NCBI GenBank assembly: GCA_037044905.1
Contig: JBAOKB010000168.1
Span: forward strand, 62,001-126,000
Source: Hortaea werneckii
Lineage: Eukaryota > Ascomycota > Dothideomycetes > Mycosphaerellales > Teratosphaeriaceae
Length of the DNA stretch: 64,000 bases
Direction of reading: 5' to 3'
Shown here: piece by piece, positions 23,700 to 35,707 of the stretch
How positions within the stretch are numbered: the stretch's first letter is position 1
Layout: every line of letters starts with the position of its first letter
Program-made: the position numbers and the translations under genes
The notes under the pieces: model-generated
Databases searched by the model: none
What the model saw: only the letters and a program-made list of their open reading frames with translations
What the model was told of the DNA's origin: nothing

Positions 23700-25466
23700 A
23701 TGGAGTTGCCAGTGCGAACTCGCAAGGACTCGGCTGCCTCTGCCAAAAAGGGGCAGCAGCAAGTGTCTGCGAAGGAACAGCAGCTCCAGCAGCAAAGGAA
23801 CCGCAGCAGCAGCAACAGAAGAAGAATAAGAATAAGAAGAAGCGAGCTCCCCCTACAACTTTCCTGGTGCTACCAAGGGAACTCCGCGACCAGATCTATG
23901 GCTACCTCCTGAGTCATGAATACGTCCAAATGCCGCCTTACCACACCCGCCCGGCGGCAGCTCGAGGCCGCCAGTCCGAGGCTAACAAGCGCAATATGAG
24001 CGCAGCGCACACATACGGTTTTCATGTCAACATTCTTGCAGTCAACAAGCAGATCAGCAAAGAAGCCACCGAGGAGCTCTACAATCGCAACGATTTTGTC
24101 GTGGTTTCTTGGAAGTGGGAAGAGCTAGGCGATCTTCTCAACATGCTTTTGATCTACCAATCATCACAGACAACCAAATGGCAGTTGCAAGGTTCGTCAA
24201 AGTCCAAGAACCACTCCCTCCGCCTGCACTTAAAGCATCCGCGGAGGCCAGGACCGGTCGAGAGTCTTTTGATGCTGCACTCTGATCTCGGAGTATTCTG
24301 CAGGACTATCAGGTACCTCAAAGCCACACAAGAGGCATCAGGTGTCTTCGTCTTCAAGCTGAAGGATGAGTTCAGGATGAAGGATGAGTCGGAATATTGC
24401 TTTCTCCCAATTCCAGACAATCCTAACAACGTTTTTCGCACCAAGATCCACTTCAACAGGGTCGAAGCTGATTCGGAGCAAGGAGTCGCCATGAAGAAGA
24501 TCAAGCTCCTCGAAACCTTCACTCGTCTTTGCGTAGCTCGCCAAAATATGACGATACAGGGGATCGAAGACAGCCATGAAGGCAGTACACTCCGCGAAAC
24601 TGTGGATGACCTGATTAATATGGCTGGCCCGTCGCTAATCTGGTTAAGGGTTTTGGCATGGGACTTGCTCGGTATCATGCTCGCCTTGATGGCTGCTGCG
24701 AACAAGTTGTGTCGCGAAGGGGATTATGGTCGCGCGCTTGAGCATTACAAAGCCATCTACTCAGGACCTCTCGAAGACAGCATAGTCCTCGCCCAAGGGA
24801 TTGTATTTCTTGCCGACAGAAGCGATGTAGGACCACCTGTGATCATGGCACTGCGTGTGCTCCTGGACGCTGTAACGGCTGTAGGCTGGTTGTACCTTCG
24901 TGAACCTCATCTCGAGAACTGTAAACAGTCAAAAACCGCGGAAGAGTATGGTCACAGAATCGCAGCAATTATTAGCAATTACGGCAGTCGTCAGGAGATA
25001 CTGGCTACCCTGAGCATGGGGAGAAGGCGTGTTGGCTACGTGACACGCCCTACTGGCACTTCTGCATAGTGATCGGCTTCCTTTCAGGCGAGTTTGAACT
25101 GGACTTCCTGGTCAACCGGCTTGAGGACCTTCACGAAGCGTTTCCGGACAACGAGCATGTCACCCACGATCTAAAAGAAGCCACTCGTCTACAGGACGAC
25201 GAAACATTTGACGTATGTGATCCGAGGCACCAAGCATAGAAGTGATTTTAATCAGTAGCTGACCTATTTTCTAGCCGCTTGCAAGTCGCGTACGCTTAGC
25301 AGAATTATTCAGCGCCCGTGCCCTGTCACCGAAGACGTTCCTTTTCAAAATCCCCGAGCACCATGAATACCCGACGAACTTTGCAGGCTGGTGCGATGCG
25401 GAGCAGTATGAGGCTGGCTTAACTGCCGCTCATAAGCATCTAGTGCGCACCGGCAAAGCCACATGA
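23700..25466 (+). CDS. F-box-like fungal protein, function unknown
   Basis: ATG 23700 starts a Lys/Gln-rich N-terminus. The core motif FLVLPRELRDQIYGYLL is the short F-box-like helix typical of large Dothideomycete protein families, followed by NILAVNKQISKEATEELYN and a long helical repeat-like region (SLIWLRVLAWDLLGIMLALM, GDYGRALEHYKAI). The frame breaks near 23795 (CAAAGG; one more A restores it). Beyond the first stop at 25067, coding resumes: a short intron (about 25029-25087), exon 25088-25212 (FELDFLVNRLEDLHEAF), intron 25213-25274, and exon 25275-25466 ending HLVRTGKAT. All phases agree with a 548-residue protein. Partner proteins unknown; F-box-like domains often bind Skp1 (family knowledge). 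Confidence 0.65.
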
Positions 25467-26448
25467 AGTAGCAAGCCAATGCGGTCGTAGTGCTATGACT
25501 GCGGTTGATGCTTCTGCCAAAGAATCTTCTGGCTGGGGCTTGGTGTAAGAGCCAGAAGGTACTTATCGTCCTTACGGGTAGATCAGCAAAAGGAAGAAAT
25601 CACAGAGCGGTTTGAGTTGTCATTGGTTGTTGCTTATATGCAGAGGCGAAGCTGGTTGGATAGCACCGGGGGGGTAGTGACAGTTTTCGACATATCAGAG
25701 CAGAACAGAAATGAATTCTTTTGATTGTTCAAGATGCTTTGCCGGCCAACGATGGATTCAAATTCAGGGAAAGTAGAAACCTACAAGGCCGAACGTCCTG
25801 TCCAAATGATTCATAAAATTAATGCAATGTGTTCATCACCGTCTCCTTCCTTTTAAGTTAAGACACAGAACAAGGTGACGTGCCATCAACTTACATTTCC
25901 ACTCGTCTCAAGTGCAATGCACTGCTTGGGTTACAGCGCGGACCAACACGGCCAAGCTAACGTTTCCCAGCTCTTTTCTTGCAAAGGGCCAGCATACCGC
26001 GTGGCTACTGTACGATTCACAGCCAATTCCATTCGCATAAGTCGTCGTTTTGAAATTGGCTCTCATGGATCTTGGAGTGGCTATGCTGTTGGGAATGACC
26101 ATTGAGACATCGGCGTTGGGATATGACCGTAGCCTATCTTGTATCCGATATATGCCCCTTCAGTCTGGACCACGTTAACGAGGCGAAGTCCATCCCAACA
26201 TGGCAGGAGCGCAGCGTTCTCGGCTGTACGGCAAAATGACAGGAGATACACGGCAAACTCTAACCGGTAAGCCGACCCTGGGCAACCGCTCTGGGGTAAG
26301 CTTCACTGATCAACGACCGAGGGCGGAGACCGGTCTGGAGTAAGCATGGGGTTACGCACGCTACACTGCAAACGCGCATAGACGCGATGGCTAAGAATAT
26401 ATACTACAACTCCACTCACCCTCCGTCTCCCGCACAATCACCCCAACC
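25467..26448. other. Gene-free stretch before HTD2
   Basis: About 1 kb. One frame of 76 codons on each strand near 25.9-26.1 kb has no motif and no start context. Nothing else seen. Confidence 0.5.
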
Positions 26449-27645
26449 ATGGCAACAGCGACGGCTACACGGTGTCTCCGCGCCCAATGGCTGAAGCGGG
26501 GTCTCGTCCAAGCACCACGAGCAAGATGGCAGACCAACTTCGCGGGACTGGAAAAGGAGATGATCGAGCGCAAGATCCAGCCCATCTTCGACGACCTCTC
26601 GCCGCAATCCAGCTACAGACTTGACACGAGCCTGGCAGACTACCTCCCGGACACGACCCCCCCTCCCGTCCTGCCTACGACGAAACCGGCATCTGTCCTA
26701 CCCATCCCGCACCACCTTGTCTACTTCGAGCCCACCAAACCCTCCTCGCAGATGCTAGCAGACGGGACGAACCCGGACCAGAGCCCCGGCGCGCCTTACG
26801 ACCGCCGCATGTGGGCCGGCGGACAGGTACAATACAGCCACTCGAACCCACTAACGCTCGACGCCGGCCGCGGCGTCTGCGCCGAATTCATCCGTAACAT
26901 GACAGTAAAAGGCAACGAAGGGGAAGAGAAGCTCTTCGTCAGCATCGAGCGCCGACTAGCGAAAGCGACGACGGACGAGCTGGAGGGCCTCTCACACGCA
27001 CAAGTCGACGCGCTATCGAAGGAGACGTTCGAGCACCGGGTCCGCCAGCGCCTGTGGCGGGACGACGAGGGGGATTTCGGCCCTTGCTCCATCCTCGAGA
27101 CGCGGAATATCGTGTTCATGCGGAACCGGTCGAAGGAGGAAGCGGCGGCGGAGTCGGCGCGGACGGCGGGGAAGAAGATCGAGCCCAAACACGTGGCGGA
27201 TTGGAAACATAGTATCGTGCCGGACGCGAAGTTGCTTTTCCGGTTTTCGGCGCTGACGTTCAATGCGCACGCCATCCATCTGGATCCCGAGTACTGCCGC
27301 GAAGTGGAGGGACATCGGAACCTGCTGTTCCACGGCCCGCTGAGCTACGTGTTTATGGTGACGCTGTTACAGCAGCAGTTGAAGAAGCAGGGGAATGAAG
27401 TAGTGAAGCAGGTGGAATACCGGAATATCGCACCGCTGTACTGTCATGAGCCTGTGACGTTCTGCGGGACGAAGACGGGGCCGAATAAGTATGAGATCTG
27501 GACGCAGAATGCTGAAGGTAAGTTCGAAATCTATCCGATTCAGTGATTGAAAAAGGAACCGCGCAAGCTAACGAGAAGGAAAATAGGTGGAATGGCTGTG
27601 AAAGGCAGTGTCATAACGGAGCAAGCCTCAAGCCTGAGCCCATAG
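26449..27645 (+). CDS. HTD2: Mitochondrial 3-hydroxyacyl-thioester dehydratase type 2
   Basis: Catalyses the dehydration step of mitochondrial fatty acid synthesis (type II), which feeds lipoic acid production. Residues 1-27 (MATATATRCLRAQWLKRGLV...) are an Arg-rich presequence. The double hot-dog fold shows RRMWAGGQVQYSH early and, late, LLFRFSALTFNAHAIHLDPEYC and GHRNLLFHGPL, the hydratase-2-like motif with catalytic Asp/His neighbourhood. Exon 1 ends at 27517 (GAA G|GTAAGT), the intron is 27518-27586, and a short exon (27587-27645) adds GMAVKGSVITEQASSLSP. Total 375 residues, no frame break. If the intron is retained, translation ends at 27546 with KFEIYPIQ. Confidence 0.88.
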
Positions 27646-27839
27646 AGCGCCCTACGGTTTAGCGTATGCCATAAAGTCTCATAGAATCTGCATAAAAATC
27701 GATATAGACAAGCTCATTATAACACGCTCGCAAACAAAGAGACAAAAGGCCCTCCCAATCATGTAAATCGCTCTCAAAAGAACTCAAAACATGCCAAAAG
27801 TCCATGCGATAAAATTTCTCATTCTACCAAAAAGCCCAG

Positions 27840-29806
27840 CTACTCAATAGGCACAAAGTTAAAAGCCGTACTAACAACCGCCAACGCCGTGCTAACGATA
27901 ATCAGCCCCCAATCCAGCGCCTTCTGGGCGCGGGAGATCTCATGGCCAAAGAGCTTAAGGTGGAAAGCGCAGGGGAGGATGATGCAGATGGTAAAGCAGG
28001 CCACGGCTCCCAGGAGCGACATGATAGTGTCGAACTGCGGGACGAGGATGGCTAGAATGACGAACAGGATCGTGATGCCGATGCGTAGGACGACTTTGAG
28101 GATCCCCGCGTATAGCCCGAGAGGCCGGTGAGGGCGGCGGAGTCGGCGAGGGCGCGGGCGTCGAGGCCGAGGAAGAGCTCGAGGGTGCTGACGATGGGGC
28201 GGGCGTTGAGGGGGACTTTGGTCAAGGGGATGATGGCGACGCAGACGACGATGAGGACGTTGATGGCGTGCGGGTAGCCCGGGGTCAGGAGGACGTTGCG
28301 GGTGATTTCGTCCTTGACGCCGGCGCCGTACATGAGGTAGCCGACGACGGCCATGAAGAGGTCGAGGGAGAAGGTGAAGGAGTAGGTGATGTTGACGCCG
28401 CGGCGGTACTTGTAAGGGTGGCGCATGTCGCGGTAGATGTTGGGGAAGACGGAGTGGCCGCCCCAGGGGGACATGAGGATGCCGAAGGCGATGGGGAGCG
28501 TCATCCAGTTCTCCGGGAAGAGGTGGGTGAGGGCTGGTTCGCGGACGCTGCCGGGGGCATGGGGTTTGATGAGGCCGTCGACGAAGATGGCGAGCACGAT
28601 GCCGAGACAGCTGAGGATGCCGAGGACGGAGGTGAAGGAGAGGAAGCGGAGGGGCACGAAGCCGAGCGGGATGAGGATGATGCCGCAGACCATCTTCCAC
28701 TCCACGTCGCCCCAGCCTGGGATTAAGGCGTCGAGGGAGTCGGCGAACAGGACGACAAGCGCCACACATGCGGCGATCAGCTCCAAGCTGAAGAGGATGC
28801 TGGTTCCGATGCGAGCCCATGGTCCAAAGGAGACGTATGCGAGGTCGGCAAACGTAATGAGACTCCCGTCGACGTCGGCGCATTTCGCCAGGAGTTTCGC
28901 AGTATAAGAAGTCGAGATGCCGGCAAAAGCGAAGAAGATCAAGCCTGGTATCCAGCCAGACATCTTGAACGCTAATGGGAGGGCCAGGATGCCGACACCG
29001 ATGAGCACGTTGACGCTGTTGAAGATGGTCTGCGGGAGCGTGCTTTGGCCCACGACTACGTTCACGACTTTCCCATCATCTTCCTGAATCTGCTTGACTA
29101 GGAGCGGTTCACGCTCCTTGTCCGGCTCGCTGGTGCCCTTCACTTGCTGTTGACGAAAGAGTCGGCCAGCATGACGCATGCTAGGTTCATTGACCCGAGA
29201 GGATAACGAGCCCCACGTGCTGCCGTAACTACCTCCAAAGGGCGATGCGAGAGACGGCTCGATGGAGAAGATATTGGCCTCGTGCACTTTAGACGCGCGC
29301 TCGTGTAGTAATGGCTGCTGCTCTCGAACTTCCGGCGGCGCTTCCGCAAGCGGTGTAGCAACATCGTCTTCGTCCTCAAACACACTTTGATGTCTCGTCT
29401 CCTCGTTCTCAAGCGCGGCGCGCAGTAGCGATCGCTGTCCCTTCGGTGTTGCGCCATACTGCGGCTGACCTGCCTCGTTCTCTCCCTCTTCTCCCTCGGC
29501 ATATCGGAAGCTCTGCCTTACGGGCGTGACCTCGTAGAAGCCCGCGGCTCTCTGCCATGACCTGGCGAAGTTGTCAAAGCTGTTCACGCCGCCCGCTTGG
29601 CGCATGCGATCCACCACGGATGATCTCCTTCGCATGTTTAGAGGCCCTTGCGGCGGTAGACTCAGACGACCATCCTCCGGGTGCTGTTGGCTCTCCTCGT
29701 CGAATTGAACTTGGTTGTAGCTTAAGCCAGATTCCTGTGAGCTTTGGCGTCCATCAGTTCCGTAGCCCTGCCAGCTGGCAGGTAGCTGCTGTCTTCTGGA
29801 GGGCAT
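27840..29806 (-). CDS. Vacuolar amino-acid transporter (AVT1-like, AAAP family)
   Basis: Exchanges amino acids for protons across the vacuolar membrane. The ATG at 29806 opens a long cytosolic N-domain with acidic and Ser-rich stretches (about 270 residues). The transporter core follows, with TLPQTIFNSVNVLIGVGILA, FKMSGWIPGLIFFAFAGIST and later hydrophobic segments to FTICIILPCAFHLKLFG, about 11 membrane spans. The frame breaks at a C4 run (28104-28107; G4 on the coding strand). One more G gives YTRGILKVVLRIGITILF and 655 residues. No introns seen. It converges with HTD2 at a distance of about 195 bases. Confidence 0.87.
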
Positions 29807-30872
29807 GGCGTGTTCGTCTGCCTGAGATGAGATCGTGAAGGTGCTTTAGTCTGCTCCCATTGAGTAAAGATTAAGCTCTGAGCTGTTGAAGCTCTTGTAG
29901 TGGGAAGTGGTAAGATGATGGAATAGCAACGACACACGCATAAAAATACTATCGCAGCGGCTGGATTCGTTAAGGGCACACTGCGGAAAAGATGGGAGCA
30001 GAGGAGTAGGGGAGCATAGTGTTGAGGGCGAAAGTGGTGGAAATAAACTTATCGTGCCTGCTCTCATCTATCGAGGGTGGCCCGGGCCACAAGCTGTTCA
30101 TTCAACCCGTGACTTGCATTAGCTTTCTCGCGTGTCATGTGCCGTGTCCAGCCGGCACTACTATTATCATTATCGCGAAGGAGAGAAGCAGCGACGAGTG
30201 GCCGTCTATCTCAGGGCCCGAGGAAGGAAGAGATGTGGTAAATTAGGCGGTGCAGGCGGGGTGGGAGGAGATACGCGCGGGCGGGCTGGCGGACTAGAGG
30301 TAAATATCAACGGGCGTCAACAACAACAGAATTGGTCATGGAAACTCTCGTAGTGGACTATGGGCTGCCCAGGTGTCGCTGGGCTTCGGAAAGCTGCCGC
30401 CGTCAGTGTTGCCCAATGAGGTCAGCGGTGTGGGGCGGTGACCTGGACTCCGCTGGCTGATGGGAAGTTTGGCGCATACAGTAGAGAGTTGTTAGTCGAG
30501 AGAGAAGAACAATACAGCCAAGTCACATTCACCGGAGCGTCATTACGCTGGCAGTGAGTGACTCAAAAGCTACATAAGGTAGCTAAGTAGGTAAGGTAGT
30601 ACGTGCTGTAGACTCATCCTCCTCTGCCCGCCAGCTCCAGCAACTTGAATCATCCTACAGGAAGCCGGGAGGACAGCGGTCCCCGCGTCCTTGTCCACCA
30701 ATCACCGCCCACAAACGCACCTTCCCGCCGGCGTGCCTCCACACTTTTCGAATAAAAGCCACCACCGCCTTTGGATTTGGTCCTCACCCACGCCCCTCCA
30801 AATATTGTCCCCCTCGCTCGCCTCCTTTGACAGCGTATCCTCTGGGCGAGTGACGCTCCCACCACCGCAATC
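29807..30872. promoter_or_regulatory. Divergent promoter region, AVT1-like gene and eRF1
   Basis: About 1.07 kb between divergent starts. The 300 bases before eRF1 are C-rich on the plus strand, as in many highly expressed fungal genes. GTAAGGTAG and GGTAGG motifs occur near 30580-30600. No named element assigned. Confidence 0.45.
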
Positions 30873-32176
30873 ATGTCGGCGCCCCAACCGAACGAGGCCG
30901 AGAAGAACATTGAGATATGGAAGGTGAAAAAGCTGATCAAGCGCCTCGAAGCCGCGCGCGGCAACGGCACATCCATGATCAGCTTGATCATCCCGCCCAA
31001 GGACCAGATCTCGCGGATTTCCAAGATGTTGGCGGAAGAGTTCGGTACTGCCAGCAACATCAAGTCCCGTGTCAACCGCCTGTCGGTGCTGTCGGCCATT
31101 ACCTCGACCCAGCAGCGTCTGAAGCTGTACACCAAGGTCCCGCCCAATGGACTGGTCGTCTACTGTGGTGAAATCATCACGAGCGAAGGAAAAGAGAGGA
31201 AGATTAACATCGACTTTGAGCCGTTCAAGCCCATCAACACCTCCCTCTACCTGTGTGACAACAAGTTCCACACCGAGGCTCTGAGCGAGCTGCTAGAGGC
31301 AGACCAGAAGTATGGCTTCATCATCATGGACGGTAACGGTGCCTTGTTCGGTACACTTGCGGGCAACACCCGAGAAGTCCTGCAGAAGTTCTCCGTGGAC
31401 CTGCCGAAGAAGCACGGTCGTGGTGGACAGTCTGCTCTCCGTTTCGCCCGTCTGCGTGAGGAGAAGCGTCACAACTATGTCCGAAAGGTTGCCGAACTGG
31501 CTGTGCAGAACTACATCACCGCCGACAAGATCAACGTCGCAGGTCTTGTCCTTGCTGGTAGCGCCGACTTCAAGAACGACCTCAACCAGTCTGACCTCTT
31601 CGACCAGCGTCTCCAGGCGAAGGTCATTAAGATTGTTGACGTCAGCTACGGTGGTGAGAACGGCTTCAACCAGGCTATCGAGCTAGCTTCTGAAACCCTG
31701 TCGAACGTCAAGTTCGTGCAGGAGAAGAAGTTGATCAACAGGTACTTCGACGAGATCAGCACGGACACTGGCAAGGTCTGCTACGGTATCGACGATACTA
31801 TGAGGGCTCTGGACGCTGGTGCCGCGGACATCTTGATCGTGTACGAGAACCTGGACATGACCCGTTGGGAGCTGAAGACTTCCGGTGGCTCGCAAGTTGT
31901 CCTGACCACCACCAAGCTGCAGGAACAGAACCGTGACCTCTTCATGGACAAGGAAACCGGCAGGAGATGGAAGTCGTCGACCAGATGTCCTTCCTTGAGT
32001 GGCTGGCGGAGCACTACCGCGACTTCGGCGCTCAGCTCGAGTTCGTCTCCGACCGCTCCAGCGAGGGCAACCAGTTTGTACGCGGCTTTGGTGGCGTCGG
32101 TGCGATCTTGCGCTACAGGCTGAACTTTGAGCAACTGGCCGAGCTCGAGGACGATGACGAATTCTACGACGATTGA
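30873..32176 (+). CDS. SUP45: Translation termination factor eRF1, one-base frame break
   Basis: Recognises all three stop codons in the ribosomal A site and releases the peptide with eRF3. The three domains are clear: N-domain with the stop-decoding SNIKSRVNRLSV (NIKS) and YLCDNKF (YxCxxxF); M-domain with GRGGQSALRF (GGQ, peptide release); C-domain binding eRF3, ending FEQLAELEDDDEFYDD. An intron-free frame runs from 30873 to about 31960, where ACCGGCAGGAG lacks one C. Restoring it gives ETGQEMEVVDQMSFLEWLAE and 434 residues, the usual length. An essential gene would not tolerate this break, so it is most likely a sequence error. The stop is TGA (32174-32176) followed by C. Confidence 0.95.
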
Positions 32177-32593
32177 CAAGAGGGCGGTGACCTCGAGGAT
32201 GACGAGGCGCCTAATGCGACCACGACCCACATGAGAGCGCCTCGCGTGCAGCCCGCCGATGATGCGGCTGCCACTGCTACTGTCCCAGCAGCCGACGGGA
32301 CAGGTACCCCTGAGATGGCGGCGAAGCAGCCTGAGCCGAAGGGCGGCCTGCTGGCTAAACGCGCCGTGGAGAAGAAGGCGACGATTCTGAAGGCTGCAGC
32401 TCCAAACAAGCCAAGGGTACGTATAATCACAGGTTCTCCTAAGCGTGTTGACATTCCATGTGCTGACCTTCTTCTCCTTCAGATCTCCTCCCCACTAACG
32501 GTGGGTGTTTCGGCCGAGACTTCGAGCCTGCCGTCCCGCGCGGCCTCGCCGGCTCCCATGGCCCTCGCGGCCACGGTTGGCGGGAAGGCTTAG
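32177..32593 (+). other. In-frame extension and intron downstream of the eRF1 stop
   Basis: After the eRF1 TGA the same frame stays open for 138 codons to a TAG at 32591-32593. The stop context is UGA C, the leakiest type known in eukaryotes. A strong intron (32417-32482, GTACGT donor, TGCTGAC branch point, CTTCTTCTCCTTCAG acceptor, 66 nt, phase 0) sits 240 bases after the stop. Splicing gives a 116-residue Ala/Pro/Lys-rich extension starting QEGGDLEDDEAPNATTTH. By hand count, 53 of the first 80 codons end in G or C. An intron placed this far after a stop is an expected trigger of nonsense-mediated decay. Readthrough is inferred, not shown. Confidence 0.6.
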
Positions 32594-33355
32594 AAGTCAC
32601 ACGGAGGACGATGGAAACGAAACACGGAAACGATCCGAGGTTTTTAGAACAGTACCAAATATGCTTTATGTGTGCATGCGTGTGCGATTGGGGCTTCTGC
32701 GCGGCCAGACGTGCAAGAACGGCGCCCGTCTGACGACGTAGCGCCGCTACCGCCGTCCCCAGCTAGACGCTCCTTAAGAGGCCGCTTTGTGCTTTCCTGT
32801 CCTTACTCATGAGGCGCGTGTTCTTGGAAGCTTCTCCCCCCAACTATAGACAGTCCCTTCAAATAGCGAGAAAGAAAAAAGGTTGCTTGGCGTCATTCCT
32901 TAAACTCATCCGTATGTGTCTGTGTGTGTGTATTTGGTTGGTGACATAGGGATCGCGAAAATGAACATGTTCTCATGAGTAGAAAGCATGGAACTGGGAG
33001 GTAGTCACATCGCATGTTCACTCCCTTGGAGTACATATGCGTGGAGTGTGCCCACTTCGTTCCCGCCTTCGGAAAGTTCGAAAAGACGTCGATCACCTCC
33101 AACGCTGCAACGCTCAAAAGCCGACTTCATCCCATGACTTTTCCCTCTCCCCCCGCCCCTCCGAAATTCCATCGTAGCTCTATTTATTGTACATACGCCC
33201 TAAGGCTTAGCTGTTTTCGTTTCTCGGATGGAGAGAATTACGTTAAAGATCGCAGAGAAGGGAACACATTCATCCCATCATTAAGTGGCGTGCGGGAGTG
33301 GATTGAATTGGGTTTGAATTTGAAAAAAAAAAAAAAAAAGAATACAGAAAAGGGA
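32594..33355. other. eRF1 3' region and PHA2 promoter
   Basis: About 760 bases, with a TGTGTCTGTGTGTGTG stretch at 32917-32932 and a 17-base A run at 33323-33339 just before the PHA2 start. No gene seen. Confidence 0.5.
33323..33339. repeat. Poly-A tract (17 A)
   Basis: A run 17 bases upstream of the PHA2 ATG, within its likely leader. Confidence 0.85.
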
Positions 33356-34683
33356 ATGGAGACGAAGAAAGAAGTTGTTAGTTTCCTGGGACCTAAGGCG
33401 TCGTATACACATCAGGTGAGTAATTTCCTAATTAAGAAAAAAAAAAGGGCTTCTTATTCTTGAATAGAATGAGATATCCTAGCTCTGCTCCCGGAAAGAT
33501 GGCTATCGTAACCTCCAGACCGCTAATCCACTCCCTTCCAGGCCACCCTCGGCCACTTCCCAGGACCACAATACGACGTGCGGCCTCTAACAACCATCGA
33601 AGACGTCTTCGCCGCCGTCCAGTCCGGACAGGCCACATACGGCGTCGTGCCCTTCGAGAACTCCTCCAATGGCTCCGTAGTCTTCACGCTGGACCTCTTC
33701 GCGGACCTGCACGGCCGGTACCCGGATATCCAGGTCTGGGACGAGATTTATCTGGCCGTGCATCACTGTCTACTAGGCCATATCCCGGCGACGGAACCCG
33801 TGGCTAAGACGGCGAAACTACAGGAAACTTCCCAAGGAAAAGAAGAAGGCGAGGAAGAAAACCGACCGGACGCCACCACCACCACCACCACCACCCTTCC
33901 CCATCTCCCGCCTCACCACCAACAACCCCCAGCCAATCCGGCCAAGTGACACCCACACAAGCCGTCCCCCAACCAGCCACCGCACGGATCCAACCCCTCC
34001 ACCCCCTCACCCACGTGAAGAAACTCTACTCCCACCCGCAAGCCTGGGGCCAATGCAAGAACTTCCTCGCCGCGTACCTGAAGGGGGTCGAACGGCAAGA
34101 CGTCTCGTCGACGTCGAAAGCGGCACAGCTGGTAGGGGAGGACACGACGACGGGGACGAGCGCGGCGATCTCGAGCCGGATCGCGGCGGAATTGAACGGG
34201 CTTGATGTCTTGGCGCAGGGGATCGAGGATAATGAGGGAAACAGCACGCGGTTTTTCGTTGTACGACGACAGTCGTCGTCGTCGTCGTCCGCCGATGCAG
34301 TATCTGGCAGCACCACTGCGGCAGGACCGGGGCAGGAAATCGCAACGGCAGACGATCAGGGGGGAGAAGCAGCGGAGTTCAAGACGCTGGTGTCGTTTAC
34401 CGTGGACCATGGCTCGCCGGGCGCGCTGGCCGACTGTCTGGAGGTTTTCAAGAAGTATGGGTTGAACCTGACGAGTATCAACACGCGGCCGAGCGGGGAG
34501 GCGGCGTGGCATTATATTTTCTTTGTGGAGTTCATGGGGAGGAAGTTGGCAGAGGGGCAAGGGGGCGCAGTGAACGAGGCGCTACTGGAGTTGGATAGGG
34601 TGGCTAAAAGCTGGAGATGGCTAGGGAGCTGGGAGAATGCACTGCTGGAAACCGTGACTGGTGATGATGCCTTAAGACGATGA
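33356..34683 (+). CDS. PHA2: Prephenate dehydratase
   Basis: Converts prephenate to phenylpyruvate in phenylalanine synthesis. Exon 1 (33356-33415) encodes METKKEVVSFLGPKASYTHQ; the intron is 33416-33541 (126 nt). Exon 2 gives ATLGHFPGPQYDVRP, VVPFENSSNGSVVFTLDLF, a long Ser/Thr/Pro-rich linker, VKKLYSHPQAWGQCKNFL and NSTRFFVV (the TRF-type catalytic motif), then the ACT regulatory domain (LVSFTVDHGSPGALADCL, GLNLTSINTRPSG) that binds phenylalanine. The frame changes by one missing base inside the A-rich/CCA-repeat linker between about 33800 and 33940. The corrected length is 400 residues, long for the family because of the linker. Confidence 0.9.
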
Positions 34684-35037
34684 AAGAAACCCCGACGAAA
34701 ACGATGCTCATGGGGATAAGAAAAAAGAACGAACGCGCAAGCGACTCTACCAAGATTTTTTTGTTTTATGTTTGAGAGTTTCTTGCGAACTCTTGTACTG
34801 CTACAGGTCCGAAATGAGATCCTCATCCCCATATAGCGCCCCAACCCTCCGTACCAGAAAAACCGCTCCACCTTAAGCACAAACAACCAGTCCAAATACA
34901 AAAGCAAACTCCACAACGTCCATTTTCGTCATCCGGGCCTGCCATACCAAGCAGTTGACCGAAGTGTGTGTCCTGTGCGTTGGTCTTGCCGCACACCGGG
35001 TATCAATAGTCTTCCTTTTCGCGTATTGCTCCTATCC
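34684..35037. other. Convergent intergenic region, PHA2 and H2A.Z
   Basis: About 350 bases of shared 3' space. Nothing else seen. Confidence 0.5.
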
Positions 35038-35707
35038 TTAAGCATCCGCCTTCTTGCCCTTCTTCTGCTCTACCTTCAGCAGCAACGCCCGGTTGATATG
35101 CGGCAGGACACCACCAAAGGCGATGGTGGCGCGGATGAGCGTGTCGAGCTCCTCATCACCACGGATCGCAAGCTGCAGGTGACGCGGGGTAATACGCTTA
35201 ACCTTCAGGTCCTTTGCGGCGTTGCCTGCCAGCTCGAGAACTTCGGCGGTGAGGTATTCAAGGACGGCGGTGACGTATACAGCTGCCTTTGCGCCGACGC
35301 GCATCTTGTTTTGGGTTTGCGACTTGAGGAAACGCTTGACACGGCCGCATGGGAACTGTCCAGTCTCATGTTAGTTCTCTGAGCGTCGAAGTACTGGTAC
35401 ACAGATGCCAGCTTAAAGCGCGCGCGTAGGTGAAATAGTTTGAGCAGAGACAAGAACACGTCGTCATTTCGAGGAATGTGTTTCGCGACGCGCCCAGCTA
35501 GGCCGAAGTTTGCCGTCTTGTATCGCTGTTGAGAGGGAAGCCACGCACCTGCAGACCGGCCTTCGCAGAGTGAGACTTCTGCGTCTTACCAGCGTTGTCG
35601 CCGCCAGCCTTCCCACCAGTCTTGCCACCAGTCTTGCCTGTATCACGTCAGTCATCCACCATAACGCATCTTGAAACGCGGTCTCCATTACCCTTGCCGC
35701 CAGCCAT
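35038..35707 (-). CDS. HTZ1: Histone variant H2A.Z
   Basis: Replaces H2A in nucleosomes flanking promoters, deposited by SWR1. Three exons: 35707-35692 (only 16 nt, MAGGK G), 35637-35549, and 35355-35038. The Lys/Gly-rich tail contains GKTGGKTGGKAGGDNAGKT. The fold continues with AGLQFPCGRVKRFLK, MRVGAKAAVYVTAVLEYLTA, EVLELAGNAAKDLKVKRITP and GGVLPHINRALL. H2A.Z rather than H2A is shown by LKVKRITPRHLQLAIRGDEE and the lack of an SQ tail; the end is QKKGKKADA. 140 residues, no frame break. The second intron is 193 nt, longer than local average. Confidence 0.95.

Noticed and set aside
25875..26105. Two short frames on opposite strands
   Set aside because: Short, overlapping, without motif or intron signals.
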